This document shows positions 32,090-42,772 of a stretch of 64,000 nucleotides of DNA, one piece after another. Origin of the DNA: Bedellia somnulentella (taxonomy: Eukaryota; Arthropoda; Insecta; Lepidoptera; Bedelliidae); assembly GCA_963576735.1 (NCBI GenBank), contig OY755177.1, forward strand, positions 1,178,001 through 1,242,000. The letters are read 5' to 3'. The notes below the pieces were generated by a model that searched no databases, was not told the DNA's origin, and saw only the letters and a program-made list of their open reading frames with translations. Each line of letters starts with the position of its first letter. Within the stretch, counting starts at the first letter, position 1. A program made the translations under genes and the position numbers.

Positions 32090-32852
32090 GGTTTGTATGT
32101 TCCCTATGGAAACAAAAACTACTCGACGGATTTTAACGAAACTTGATACAATTATTCTTCATACTCCTGGGCAGGTTTTTGTATACTTTCCAGCAGAATA
32201 GTAAAGGGGAATTTTGGGAAATTTTGGGAAAACGGGAGAACTTACTCCATTTTTTAAGCTTCAGTCGCGTGTGCAGCCTTAATGGTCAAAGTTACATAGA
32301 AATTACGTATGACGGAAATATTCTACATAAAATTATCTAAAAAATATTTCGCAACAGTATATGTCTATCTTTTATGGTTGACTCACAACAACACGTGTAA
32401 CTCCTGATAGCTTAGCAGTTCGGCGCATTCTGATTATATTTGTTTTCTCTTACGTTTATAATACTCTCAATCACCCTTATTTTAAAAGTTAACATTATTA
32501 CCTACTCAATAAAAAAAGAATCATAAAAATCGGTATAGAAACACCAAAATTAATAATCCCAACATAATAGTCGCACGCGATCAAAACCAAATCCTTAGTA
32601 ATTTACATATTACGTACTAGATGGCGCCAGTAGTTGCATCAATTAAAACCTAAAAATTAGCTTAATATCGGAGATATTGATCTGAACCGATCATAAAAGC
32701 GCTTTCAAAATCACAAAGTAACACTATATTCAGACATGAGTGCTGTAAGTTGTAATAAAGGCGCTAATTTCATAACGCTTGAGCAGTGATTGAAGAAACC
32801 TCCAATATTTTTAAAACTACGCTACCCGTGCGAAGCGGGGCCGATCCACTAG
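31937..32852 (+). mobile_element. Helitron H2, non-autonomous, 916 bp
   Basis: A|TCTTCTATACTTAAATC to GTGCGAAGCGGGGCCGATCC, ACTAG|T. Close relative of H1, with (GTCT)n at 32055-32089. Confidence 0.9.
32055..32089 (+). repeat. (GTCT)n microsatellite inside Helitron H2
   Basis: About 8.5 GTCT units, at the same place as in H1. Confidence 0.95.
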
Positions 32853-33075
32853 TAAATAAATATAAACACTCCCGCTATAAGTTCTAATTGGAGTGGGCAG
32901 ATAATGTCAGCACCACTTTTTGCGATACTTGCAAACTTTTTAAGATTCCTTTACATTACGCATATATACATCATACAAGCACTTTTATTCTTTATACACC
33001 AAAAGCCCTCGTTTTCGAATATATTTTAGATTTGATCGAAATGTTTTCTCCTTGGTCGTCCTCTATTGAAATTTC
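32853..33075 (-). mobile_element. LINE-C 3' part, diverged
   Basis: CTAATTGGAGTGGGCAGATA, CAAGCACTTTTATTCTTTAT, GGTCGTCCTCTATTGA keep the LINE-C order. The 78-bp segment overlaps its 3' tip. Confidence 0.7.
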
Positions 33076-33892
33076 AACACTGGCTGTTAATTTATTTTAC
33101 TAATTAAATATATGACATCGATATATAAAAAACTTCAAGGACACACGCGGAATGTAAAATAATGCTATTTTTAGCTGATCCTACAGAGCTACATACATAC
33201 ATTACTTAGGCTAAATACTTCGTCATCACAGTTAAGTATACCAAAACCGTGTAGTACAACTACACAGAATCTACATTTTAAGGCCTTCTCTTTGATAAAC
33301 AGATAAACAGGAAAGAACAAACGAATTCCTTTACAAAAGCCGATCTGATCGCACCGTTTAATAAAATCAAAACGAAATTCCCTGCAAGTATTTTTCTTAC
33401 GCAATATTAATTCCCTCCCCAAGGTAACGTTGTCCAAATGATCACAATTAGTGAGATCGCTTCCCATCTAAGAAGATTTGAGTTTGCTGTAATTTTTAAC
33501 GTTTTTTACCGGTTCTCGAAAACGTCTTTGCTACCTCTTAACTTTCTACCAACTTATCTCCCCTTGTCTTTAACCGATTTTAAATCTTAAGCTCTGGCAA
33601 TAAGAGCTATAGTAGTGGTCTAAAAATAATGGTAAAAGAATATTAGAAGTATTTGTCTGGATGGCGAGGGCGTTAATTAGTGCTCGAGGTTTTATTAAAG
33701 GGAATTTGTTATAAATACCTGGGAGATTACGTGAGACGCCAGATTACACTTGGAGAGACGTCTACTTTACTTGCGGGGTATAAGTAGCTCTTGTGATTGG
33801 AGTTGTGTGCTGTTAGAATTTTGCTCTTCAATGAATTGTATAGACTCAAGTTTGCTCGGCAGCTGAGCTTGGAGTCAACTCAAACTCAATCA
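33076..33892. other. unique stretch with one uncertain open frame
   Basis: Contains a 92-codon minus-strand frame (33189-33467; starts MGSDLTNCDHLDNVTLGREL) with no recognised domain. It overlaps no repeat, so it is worth noting, but chance is likely. Confidence 0.25.
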
Positions 33893-34020
33893 TTCACGTT
33901 GTATGGCCCCAAAAGATTGGCAGATGTATGAATACTTCAAAACAACAAATTACATTTTTGTCAGCTGGTGTTCAGAGTACCCACGTTTTTGGTAGGACAT
34001 CGAACTCACGTGTAAGTGGA
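33893..34020 (-). mobile_element. SINE-B fragment, decayed
   Basis: TTCACGTTGTATGGCCCC, GGTGTTCAGAGTACCCACGT and GAACTCACGTG follow SINE-B order. Confidence 0.75.
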
Positions 34021-34482
34021 AAGTTTTCACGTCGTTTTTAGCGAGCATTTTAAAATTACTTTATCACTTCTTAGTTTTTTTATGTATGTGTTTTTCAATC
34101 TTTAACGCTTTCTAGAAAATTGTTTCAAAAATGAACGACGCCACGAAGTATGTTATGCAATATTAGAACTTATCAAATCCTTATTTTCTAAGAACAGATA
34201 GATAGACTTACGAAACCTCGTACTGCAGCTCGATGATGAAGTTCATGAGATGCTTATTATCACCTAGTTGCTAGGTGTCTGAGGTCCTACGTTCGACGCT
34301 TGTGCATACGAATGTCCTCATTCCGACACTTCATAGTAATGTTAGGGATGGGATGACGTTTTATCGATAAAAAATATTGTAGTTAAAAATCTGTTAACAA
34401 TAGATATTGTTATTATCATTAGTTAATATTACAAACAGGAGAACTAAGATTATCAACACCTGAAAAATAATAAGACTATAGA
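34021..34482. other. unique stretch
   Basis: No recognisable feature. Confidence 0.4.
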
Positions 34483-34813
34483 TAACATAACATAACATAA
34501 CATAACATAAACGTTCACGCCGTCTATCCCCGAAGGGGTTGGCAGAGGTACCAATACTTCTGAACTCACATGGCAGCGCCATCTAGTGTCCAGAGAAGGT
34601 ACCCACATTTTGCTTAGACAGTGTACTCACGTGATAGGGGGCAGGCCTATCGCCGTTTTGTACGAATACACTGTCACATGACTAAGTACAACTCAGTCAT
34701 GTGGGTTCCTCACGATATTTTCCCTCACCGTTAACAACCATGATAAATTAACCACACATATGACTTTAGAAAAGACAAATTGGTGTAGGCCCGACCCAGG
34801 ATTGGAACTCACG
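34483..34813 (-). mobile_element. SINE-B copy, 5'-truncated in the head
   Basis: Long (AACAT)n tail, CCCCGAAGGGGTTGGCAGAG, body with GGCGCCATCTAGTGTCC-like variant (also at 55985), and only the B-box side of the tRNA head (GGCCCGACCCAGGATTGGAA). Confidence 0.9.
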
Positions 34814-35110
34814 CTCTAACAGAAGACTATAGATATGATAATCAATGAACTCATCATAGCCCAAATATATGTCCCCATCAAGGGGTTATAGAATAACCTC
34901 AGTAGGGAGAGCTGACCAAAGTGATAGTAACTGGTACCGTTCTCAGCAGATAATCAATATATAAAGAAAAATATTTATTCGTTGAAATTAATTGCAATTA
35001 CCTATGTAGCTCAATTAAAAAGAGCACCTTAAATGCAGGAGGCTTGCTTGCTTTCAAATAGTATATCAGGCTGACATATCTATTTTCTTTTTGAAACTTA
35101 TATGTGTTAC

Positions 35111-35290
35111 ATATAGATAGATAGATAACTCGTTTATTTATGTCAACATAACACCATATACAATATGAAAAACAATACATAAAGTGAAAAAAAAACAATA
35201 TTTTTGACCTAAAAATCAGTGCTATGGTAACACAAACTAGGTCCTAACTCAGTGCTTGATATTGCCAAGTGGCAAAACACATATATGTTA
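35111..35290 (-). repeat. dispersed repeat with TAGATAGATAGA end, second copy
   Basis: Same layout as 10271-10440, diverged. Confidence 0.45.
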
Positions 35291-35978
35291 CATCGTTGCT
35301 GTACTAACTCAGGTCTAGACAAGGGATCTAGATGAAAAATGGTTGCTTAAAACAATAGCTAATTAAATATCACGTAGTGTTCATTAAATCAAATATTTTG
35401 GACTTTTTCCTTCCATAACAAGAATTCTGTATAAATTTAAAAGACCTTTAATTTACCTATCGATAAACCCCCATCCCTAGTACTCTCCTGTCTCATAACG
35501 CAGTCGGCAGCTTTATTGCGGCTCACCGGCTCCAGTGTGTCGCCACCCTTACGTATTTGATATCGCATACCAGAGCGGAAGTATGCGGTGGCCTTTAATG
35601 AATTAGCACTGGAATCTTTGGTGGTGAAGTCACTTAGCTATTTCTGGTTTGATAAAGTAAGTGAAGTTAAGAGAGAAATAAAAAAAAAATGCTTATAACT
35701 TGAAGGAATCTATAATAATTTCTAGATGTAGAGTAAAAGTATAAATAATTATATACTTTATAGGATCACGTTTTCAGACCATCTTTAAACCCACTAGACA
35801 TACTATTCTCTACAAAATGACCAGTCCACCGCAGCCAGAATATCGGTGAAAGACTACGGTGTTGAGATTTTGTATTCAGATGTATTCTATGAATAGCTTC
35901 ATGGATATTTTATGTACAGAATAATAAAAACTCCTTCAAATCGCATTACCTAATGTTTTTTAATATTTTTTATACTAT
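35291..35978. other. unique stretch
   Basis: GC-richer at 35490-35630 (TGCGGCTCACCGGCTCCAGT). No gene recognised. Confidence 0.4.
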
Positions 35979-36171
35979 TATACATACATACATACACTCA
36001 CGGCCAAGGGGTAGCCAGATCTTCAGAGCTAAAAACTACTCAGCCACATTTGGAAGTTCATAGGGGACAAGATTGTAGAAAAAAAGTATCATTGGTGATG
36101 TAGGTGTAGTATTTTTCGACACCCGTGGTTGGTAGAAAGGGGTAGTGAGATTCTTAGGCAGCACTACATGG
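35979..36171 (-). mobile_element. SINE-A copy, decayed
   Basis: CATACATACATACACTCACG, AAGGGGTAGCCAGATCTTC, GGGGTAGTGAGATTCTTAGG; centre missing. Confidence 0.8.
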
Positions 36172-36575
36172 AATATTCTATTATATTATTTGATTAATTT
36201 TATTTCTAACGATCCCGTATGGTTATTCAACTTTTTTTTCACCATTTCCCGTATTTAAGAAGTACTTGTTTATTTATAATTACCACAAATACAAATTATA
36301 TAGCCTACTAAGTGTGCCCACGGATGCAGCTCAAAGAGCAGTGTAGGGTAGTGACGCCCTGACATCCCCTCGCTAGATTAATCGCAGCGTCCACCGAATG
36401 GACAGTGACAGGGGGTCAACAGGACCCCACTGTTTGCACCTTGGCTTGTGTTCTCCAATTTTAGAAAATAGGATTACCTTTACCTTGTCTCTTGCAATTT
36501 GTTTAAATACCGAAAACATTTTTGGCTAGTTGTCTATTATAATATTATAATAGTCAAATTTTGCTTTGGCTAGAG
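36172..36575. other. unique stretch with GC-richer patch
   Basis: 36310-36460 is GC-richer (CAGGGGGTCAACAGGACCCC). It may be an unrecognised retroelement fragment. Confidence 0.3.
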
Positions 36576-36591
36576 TTCTACAGTAAAAACA

Positions 36592-36837
36592 TACATACAT
36601 ACATATACGCACGGCTATAAATCCCTAAAAGGGGTAGCCACAGCTGAGAAATTATAAATTTCTCAGCCACTTTTGGAAGTTGAGTTGGGAAGATGGTAGA
36701 ATAAAGGTTGTTGGTGATGGGTCTCCAACCGCATCGCCCAAAAATCCCTTAAAAAGCCCCGAGTCCGTTAGTCGCCTCTTACGTACACCCACCGGAAAAA
36801 ATGGGGTAGTGCTATTCTAAGCCGACACTGCACAGCC
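36592..36837 (-). mobile_element. SINE-A reference copy with 16-bp target duplication
   Basis: TTCTACAGTAAAAACA occurs at 36576-36591 and 36838-36853. This fixes the element's full length at 246 bp, 5' end GGCTGTGCAGTGTCGGC and 3' tail TATGTATGTA (minus strand). Confidence 0.97.
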
Positions 36838-37136
36838 TTCTACAGTAAAAACAACTATTGATTTTCGGATATTTATAAAATGCTATTGAGTTCTACTGTC
36901 TTAAAACATCGGATTACTTTGCAATTTATTTATACCTCAAATATTTTAGTCGTTTTGTTTATTGTAATAGATTATTTGAGTTTTAAATAGTGTGATGTCA
37001 TTCACCAAATACTATAAATGCAATGTGTATATAGTAAGAAATAAGTTTTTTTTAAGTAATGAAGCTGATCCATAAATATCAATCCACTATTCTAATTTTA
37101 CATGAAATGTAAAGCTTTAATAAAAAACAATACAAT

Positions 37137-37180
37137 AAATATTCTCTGTCTATCCCTATGGGAAATAACGGCGTAAGTAT
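37137..37180 (+). mobile_element. LINE-C 3' tip
   Basis: CTCTGTCTATCCCTATGGGA, AACGGCGTAAGTATAAG. Confidence 0.6.
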
Positions 37181-37907
37181 AAGTAATTAATAAATGGTTT
37201 TTAACCCAGATAACAAACCATTCTTATATCGCTAAAATGGTTGCGCTTACAGATGTGCCCTATTCATATGAGTTACATTTTAAATATTCAGCAACTTCCC
37301 TGTTTATTCAGTGAGGAAACTACCTCAACAATGAGGAAATGGCTTATAAATCATCAGAATATATGACACACGTATGTAAATTATTGCCTATGACCTTATA
37401 TAATATTTTTTACAGAAGTTACTTAAGTAAGGGTGTTGGCTGAAAACCTGCGTGCAAAACGAAGTGTGCCATACAAGAAATGGTACGCAGCACACACTGG
37501 GTTCATTTCAGTGTGATAAGTGTAATTGATAACATTAAGATATATTTTTCTTATACATACATTTTTGAAGAACAAAATGAGTTTTAAAATAATGTCTTTA
37601 TTTCAGGTAAATTACCAAAAAAATACTCGCATTAATTTTTTTCTCTTTCTACATTCATCAAGTTATCACTTACTTAATTTCCTATGATTCTTATATCCTT
37701 TTACTTTATCTACATTTTTATTGTTAAATTAATGCCCTTCTTTTTAATACTGCTTTCATGGCTTGCGTACAATTTGCAAAGGCTTAAATGTGACCTGATT
37801 TACTTATGAACTCTAGAGACTGGGTTTTCTTCCCGTCAGCGGCATAGATTTTTATGATGGAAAAGATTTTAGTTTCCTTTATATGAAACTGTATTTAAAT
37901 GTACATT
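37181..37907. other. unique stretch
   Basis: No recognisable feature. Confidence 0.5.
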
Positions 37908-37936
37908 ATGAATGAATGAATGAATGAATGAATGAA
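37908..37936 (+). repeat. (ATGA)n microsatellite
   Basis: About seven ATGA units. Confidence 0.9.
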
Positions 37937-37964
37937 AAAATATTCGAGTTGTCGAGAGCCGAGT

Positions 37965-38062
37965 TGTTCTTAGCCATAGGACAGTGTATTCCTACAAAAC
38001 GGCGAAAACAGTACAACCCCTTCGGGGATGAACGGCGTGAATGTTAATGTTTTATGTTTTGC
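37965..38062 (+). mobile_element. SINE-B 3' fragment
   Basis: GGACAGTGTATTCCTACAAA, ACCCCTTCGGGGATGAACGG, CGTGAATGTTAATG. Confidence 0.8.
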
Positions 38063-38440
38063 TTATTATTTCTACCTAGTGTCAGCTTATATAGAACTCA
38101 AGATACCTTTTGTTTACTTATTTAAAATATAACAATAACATTACAAAATAATAAATAATAAAAACCTTTAAACATACATACATACTTACAGGTCAAACAC
38201 AGAACCTCCTTTTCTAGTCGGTTAAATAACTTAAACCTTCTCCTGAATGTAACAAATACTTTTCTGAAAACCGCATCCAAATAGCTTTAGCCAAACACGA
38301 GATAATCACGGACATATCTACAAACAAACGAACTGAGAACCTCATTTTTTGAAGTCGGTAAATGAAGTCGGTTAAAAATAAACAAAAGGTCAGAAACATC
38401 ATCAGAATTTATAAAATTTATAGATTCATTTACGATCCAC
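38063..38440. other. unique stretch
   Basis: No recognisable feature. Confidence 0.4.
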
Positions 38441-38536
38441 ATACAAAACAGCAATCGCAAACTCACTCCTCATATCTCCCGAACCTCACCTATGGCTCCC
38501 AATCTCCCGACAAGTAATCTACGAAGCTACATAAAT

Positions 38537-38597
38537 CAGCTGCTCCAGCTGTGACGTCATCAGACAGGTGTCTCTTGGACGCAGCAAGCACTAATTA
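38537..38597. promoter_or_regulatory. possible enhancer: dense bHLH, CRE and homeodomain motifs
   Basis: Within 61 bp: CAGCTG (38537), CAGCTG (38546), palindromic CRE TGACGTCA (38552), CAGGTG (38565) and TAATTA (38592). The surrounding 38450-38640 is repeat-free and less AT-rich than its neighbours. Motif density alone is weak evidence. Confidence 0.3.
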
Positions 38598-38831
38598 ATC
38601 TGACCCTCGCTTTATCAACTCCCTTGAGCGACAGTTGCATGGCATTGGCGCTTGGAATATGTGCGAATGGACGTATTAAAGATTACTAGATATTGTCTAG
38701 TGAACAAAAGTCGACTATAGTTTAAAAAAGACTGTCAGAAGTTTTTATATAGACATATAATAATTAAAACAAACTACATTTATTGATCTATCCTGAGTGG
38801 GGCCTACAAATTTTCTCAAGTCATACTTATA

Positions 38832-39012
38832 ATTAATTTATCAAGAGTGCTTTGCGGTGATGGAAAACATTGTAAGTAAACCCACATGGTAGAGGTGTAC
38901 TTAGTGATGTGACTGTGTATTAGTACAATGCGGCGATAGGCTTGCCCCCTATTACGTGGATGCACTATCCAAGCGAAAGTTCGGAACTCTGATCACCAGG
39001 TGACAGGAAAAT
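38832..39012 (+). mobile_element. SINE-B middle fragment
   Basis: GTAAACCCACATGGTAGAGG, GCGGCGATAGGCTTGCCCCC and ATCACCAGGTGACAG. Confidence 0.8.
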
Positions 39013-39546
39013 TATTTTTTTAATTATGTTTTATGCAGTATCTTTCAACTTATTATAAAAGTATTTAAAAAAAATCGTTAATTTATGCGAAACTAATTAT
39101 CGAAAAACAACATATTAATGAAAGCACAAAAAAGTGGTCAACAACCCATGTCCAATCAATAAAAGCTTACATTAATTAAAAACAACGAAAAAGCTTTACC
39201 GAAACTCCGAAAACAACCCATAAATTACAAACGTTCGAAAGTTACCTGAAAAAACGGGATAACACCCATATTAACCCTTTACGTTGTAAAAAGTCCAATA
39301 TTAATTACTGGCAGCCGGTAACAGGTTAAGTAATGGCCCTTGTACATTTGACGGCAGGTACGGTCAGCAAAGCCATTAGCCGATATGAAAGAACCGCCCT
39401 AATCGCCGCCGCAATCCATCACTCACGTGAATAGGTGAGCGGGAGCGTTAGCAAAACAAACGTACTGTGTTGTACATGTAGCTTATGAGTGAAGAGGAAA
39501 AATATATGCTTTATTAAGGTTAGGTATATTATATTGTATTGTATAC
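39013..39546. other. unique stretch
   Basis: Repeat-free; 39290-39450 is GC-richer (CCGCCGCAATCCATCACTCA). No gene recognised. Confidence 0.4.
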
Positions 39547-39617
39547 ACACTACACAGATTGACAAATATTAAACATATATATTTATATATGTTTGATATT
39601 TGTCAATCTGTGAGTGT
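39547..39617. repeat. long palindrome fused to the SINE-A head
   Basis: Left arm ACAGATTGACAAATATTAAA and right arm TTTGATATTTGTCAATCTGT are near-perfect complements; arms run about 28-33 bp around an AT loop. The left arm starts with CACTACACAG, the complement of the SINE-A head, which itself follows on the right. Confidence 0.9.
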
Positions 39618-39857
39618 CGGCTTAGAATAGCACTACCCCATTTCTACCCGTGGATGATCGTAAGAGGCGACTAAGGGTATAGGGGCTTTTTAAGTAACTT
39701 TTGGGCGATTTGGTTGGAGACCCGTCACCAACAATAATTTATTATTACCATCTTTTCCCCACTGAACTTCCAAAGTGGCTGAGGAATATTTTATTTCCAA
39801 AGCTCTGGCTACCCCGTTTAGGGATATATAGCCGTGAGCATATGTATGTATATATGT
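39608..39857 (+). mobile_element. SINE-A copy, subfamily 3
   Basis: Subfamily-3 markers (GTGGATGATCGTAAGAGG, GATTTGGTTGGAGACCCGTC). Its 5' end is part of the palindrome. Confidence 0.93.
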
Positions 39858-40199
39858 TTAATATTTGTGCATTTGAGCTTTGTTATTACCATTCTGTGAG
39901 ATATGAGAGTAAAAGACGTCTGTGGTCAAGGGTTAAACTTGATAGGTTCTGATCTGAGTCCATTAATTATATATTTAATTTACGCTCAGCTCAACAAGTA
40001 TATATCCTAAAAAACGATAGTATTAATCTGTAATGGACAGAATATATTGCACGCAGAACCTATAGCTGTTGGGGTTGAAATTATTTGACAAGGAATATAC
40101 CAATGATTGTACTACCAAGGGTAGTACCTTATTAATTCAATAAAAAGAAATTCATCTATATTTATATCTCCGACATTCCACATCATATTTAAACTTACT
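39858..40199. other. unique stretch
   Basis: No recognisable feature. Confidence 0.4.
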
Positions 40200-40268
40200 T
40201 CATAATTTCTCATTGGGAAACACAGACTATCAATCGCCACATTGGACGATCGTGGCAAACTTCTTCAG
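40200..40268 (-). mobile_element. LINE-C 3' fragment
   Basis: CAGACTATCAATCGCCACAT and GACGATCGTGGCAAACTTC; tail lost. Confidence 0.75.
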
Positions 40269-40330
40269 CATCTGCCATCTGATGACGTCACGTATATATA
40301 CCACATTATCTATTTGACCTTCATCTGTAT

Positions 40331-40465
40331 AGCAAGCACGAGCGCTACTTTATCGACACGATAACGGTTAGAATGAGATGGCAGTATACGATACAAAGTA
40401 AGTGCGTAAAAGATGGCTGCTTTATCCCACGCGATAACTAGTTTAAACACGGCTCGTGCTTGCCC
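40331..40465. mobile_element. MITE G, third copy
   Basis: AGCAAGCACGAGCGCTACTT left, CTAGTTTAAACACGGCTCGT then GCTTGCC right. Confidence 0.85.
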
Positions 40466-40636
40466 TGCTGTTGTCCATAGTTATCCTCCAAATCTATGTA
40501 TTTTGCTGTCGGTACGTTGCGACAGTGACGGCGGCAGACGCGAGCAATTCCGCCACAACACATATTACGTACACCCTGTAGCTCCATATTGCCCGGCGAC
40601 TATCATTTGCTGTAAATACTTATATTATATATATTA

Positions 40637-40888
40637 GCTGTGTAGTGTCGGCTTCGAATAGCACTACCCCATTTCTTCCGATGGGTGTACGTAAGAGGCG
40701 ACTAACGGTATTGGGGCTTTTTAAGGGATTTTTGGGCGGTGCGGTTGGAGACCCATCACCAACAACCTTTAATTTACCATCTTTTCCCCACTTAACTTTC
40801 CAAAAGTGGCTGAGGAATTTCTAATTCCTTAGCTCTGGCTACCCCATCTAGGGATTTTTAGCCGTGAGCATATGTATGTATGTATGTA
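40637..40888 (+). mobile_element. SINE-A copy
   Basis: Full length, subfamily 1. TACTTATATTAT at 40617 and 40887 may be its target duplication, with 8 extra nt on the 5' side. Confidence 0.92.
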
Positions 40889-40944
40889 CTTATATTATGT
40901 AATCGATAGAGATTATGCTACTTAATTAAAAATTTATGTTAAGT

Positions 40945-41045
40945 TTTTATGTCACTGCGTCGTTTCAGTTAAGAGATTTACCCTATTCCTAGCAGTGGTT
41001 GTCGTAAGCAGTATTTTAAGGCATATTAAGTGGTTGTTGGGTGAC
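40945..41045 (+). mobile_element. SINE-A-like 5' part, diverged
   Basis: TGTCACTGCGTCGTTTCAGT, GTGGTTGTCGTAAGCAG and TTAAGTGGTTGTTGGGTGAC follow SINE-A order. A sister fragment is at 41548-41650. Confidence 0.55.
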
Positions 41046-41102
41046 TTTGAAAGTAACAACGTTTGTTTCTAGTTATACATGTATGTCATGCGTACATAAA
41101 TG

Positions 41103-41180
41103 GCCATAAAACCAAAAAAAGCTTCAGAATCGGAAATTCCTCAGATTTTTGTGGAATAATTGAGAGGAAACTCATAAAAA
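41103..41180 (-). mobile_element. SINE-A fragment, decayed
   Basis: AGCTTCAGAATCGGAAATTC, CTCAG and GTGGAATAATTGAGAGG resemble the hairpin region. Confidence 0.5.
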
Positions 41181-41209
41181 ATGATAGTTATAAAGAGAAT
41201 AATAAAAAC

Positions 41210-41445
41210 ATACATACATACATATAATCACGGCTATAAATCCCTAGAAGGGGTAGCCAGAGCTAAGGATCTAGAAGTTCCTCAGCCACTTTTGGAAGTT
41301 ACGTGGGGATTAGATGGTGAAATAAAGGTTATTGGTGATGGGTCTCCAACCGCATCGCCCAAAATCCCTTAAAATCCCCAATACCGTTAGTCGCCTCTTA
41401 CGTACACCCACCGGAAGAAATGGGGCAGTGTTATTCGAAGCCGAC
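41210..41445 (-). mobile_element. SINE-A copy
   Basis: Inverted, subfamily 1, ending at GAAGCCGAC; the last head bases are missing where the next fragment joins. Confidence 0.92.
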
Positions 41446-41536
41446 AAAAGTGGCTGAGGAATTTCTAATTCCTTAGCCCTGGCTACCCCTTCTAGGGATT
41501 TACAGCCGTGAGTATATGTACGTATGTATGTATATG
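41446..41536 (+). mobile_element. SINE-A 3' half
   Basis: AAAAGTGGCTGAGGAATTTC to the TATG tail, joined head-on to the inverted copy. Confidence 0.92.
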
Positions 41537-41547
41537 TATTTAGTTGT

Positions 41548-41650
41548 TATGTCACTGCGTAGTTTCGGTTAAAACTAGATTTATCCTATTCCTTGCGGTT
41601 GTTGTCGTAAGAGACAACTTTGATTTTTGAGGCCTCTTTAAGTGGTTAAT
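41548..41650 (+). mobile_element. SINE-A-like 5' part, diverged
   Basis: TTATGTCACTGCGTAGTTTC and GTTGTTGTCGTAAGAGACAA; sister of 40945-41045. Confidence 0.55.
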
Positions 41651-42340
41651 AATAAATATACTCATAACTGCAATTTTATTAAATATAGTTGAAAATTTGT
41701 TTCAGACTCTTGTAAAATAATTGATGGGACAAACTCATAAACTATAGGGTACTCGTAGTCATAAAATCTAAGAATAAAAAGCGGTTCTAAAATAAAAATG
41801 TTAATAAATTTCATTTTCTGACTAAGCCCAACTTTAAAACAACTTAATTTAAATTAATCGAAAATCCCCATTAACAGTTTCATTGGAAATAAATCAGCCA
41901 TAACCGCACAATGAATAAATTACTCCGTCTTCACAAAACCCAATCACGGGCACATATGTGACCCGTTGCCATAAGGTGGGTTGGCCTGTTATTAAACACC
42001 TCGAGTTATGTATTCGGTACTTAGATAGGCCACATGTTGCCTTGTTGTGGAAATTTGATGAATCACAGGACAACCCTCGCGGACTGTTAATGTATTTGTA
42101 ACGGTTTAAGCTCGACGTGGGTTAAAGTAGTTATAGATGGTTAAGGGACGACTAAAAGTGTGACAGACAGACATGCTAAGACCTTTATGACCTATAGTAC
42201 TTTTATAGTGTTTTGATTGTGAGTGGATGCTTTATTTTCAATCAATTGGGTTAAAATTTTGTAGCCGCATATCTAACTTGAACCGTAACAAGTAATGATA
42301 GGGATGTTGTTATTTACCGTGTATTTAAGGTTAACAGATT
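41651..42340. other. unique stretch
   Basis: No recognisable feature. Confidence 0.5.
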
Positions 42341-42591
42341 GCCGTGTAGTGTTGGCTTAGAATAGCACTACCCCGTTTCTACCGATGGGTGTACGTAAGA
42401 GGCGACTAACGGTATTGGGGCTTTTAAGGGATATTTGGGCGATGCGGTTGGAGACCCATCACCAACAACCTTTACTTTTACCATCTTTTCCCCACTCACA
42501 TTTCCAAAAGTGGCTGAGAAATTTCTAATTCCTTAGCTCTGGCTACCCCTTCTAGGGAATTTTAGCCGTGAGTATATGTTATGTTATGTTA
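42341..42591 (+). mobile_element. SINE-A copy with a SINE-B-type tail
   Basis: Normal SINE-A to GTGAGTATATG, but the tail is TTATGTTATGTT, the unit used by SINE-B, rather than TATG. TTAAGGTTAAC occurs at the right flank (42592-42602) and as TTTAAGGTTAACAGATT at the left: a likely target duplication with 5 extra nt. Confidence 0.9.
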
Positions 42592-42669
42592 AGGTTAACC
42601 TAAGGTAAGGTAATCTGGGAGGTGAAAAATATCCAGAATAATTTATTGGAAACGCAACTGATTACAAAC

Positions 42670-42772
42670 GGTTCTTTATTGTATCATCCTACTTCATCTT
42701 AGCTTACAAAATTGGCTGAGGAATCAAATCAAATGCTCTCGCTACCTCTTTACAGATTATAGCTTTAAATAT
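42670..42772 (+). mobile_element. SINE-A 3' part, decayed
   Basis: TTTATTGTATCATCC, AAATTGGCTGAGGAATC, CTCTCGCTACCTCTTT. Confidence 0.5.

Noticed and set aside
33189..33467. 92-codon minus frame in unique DNA as a gene.
   Set aside because: No domain, promoter or splice signals; frames of this length are expected by chance in 64 kb.
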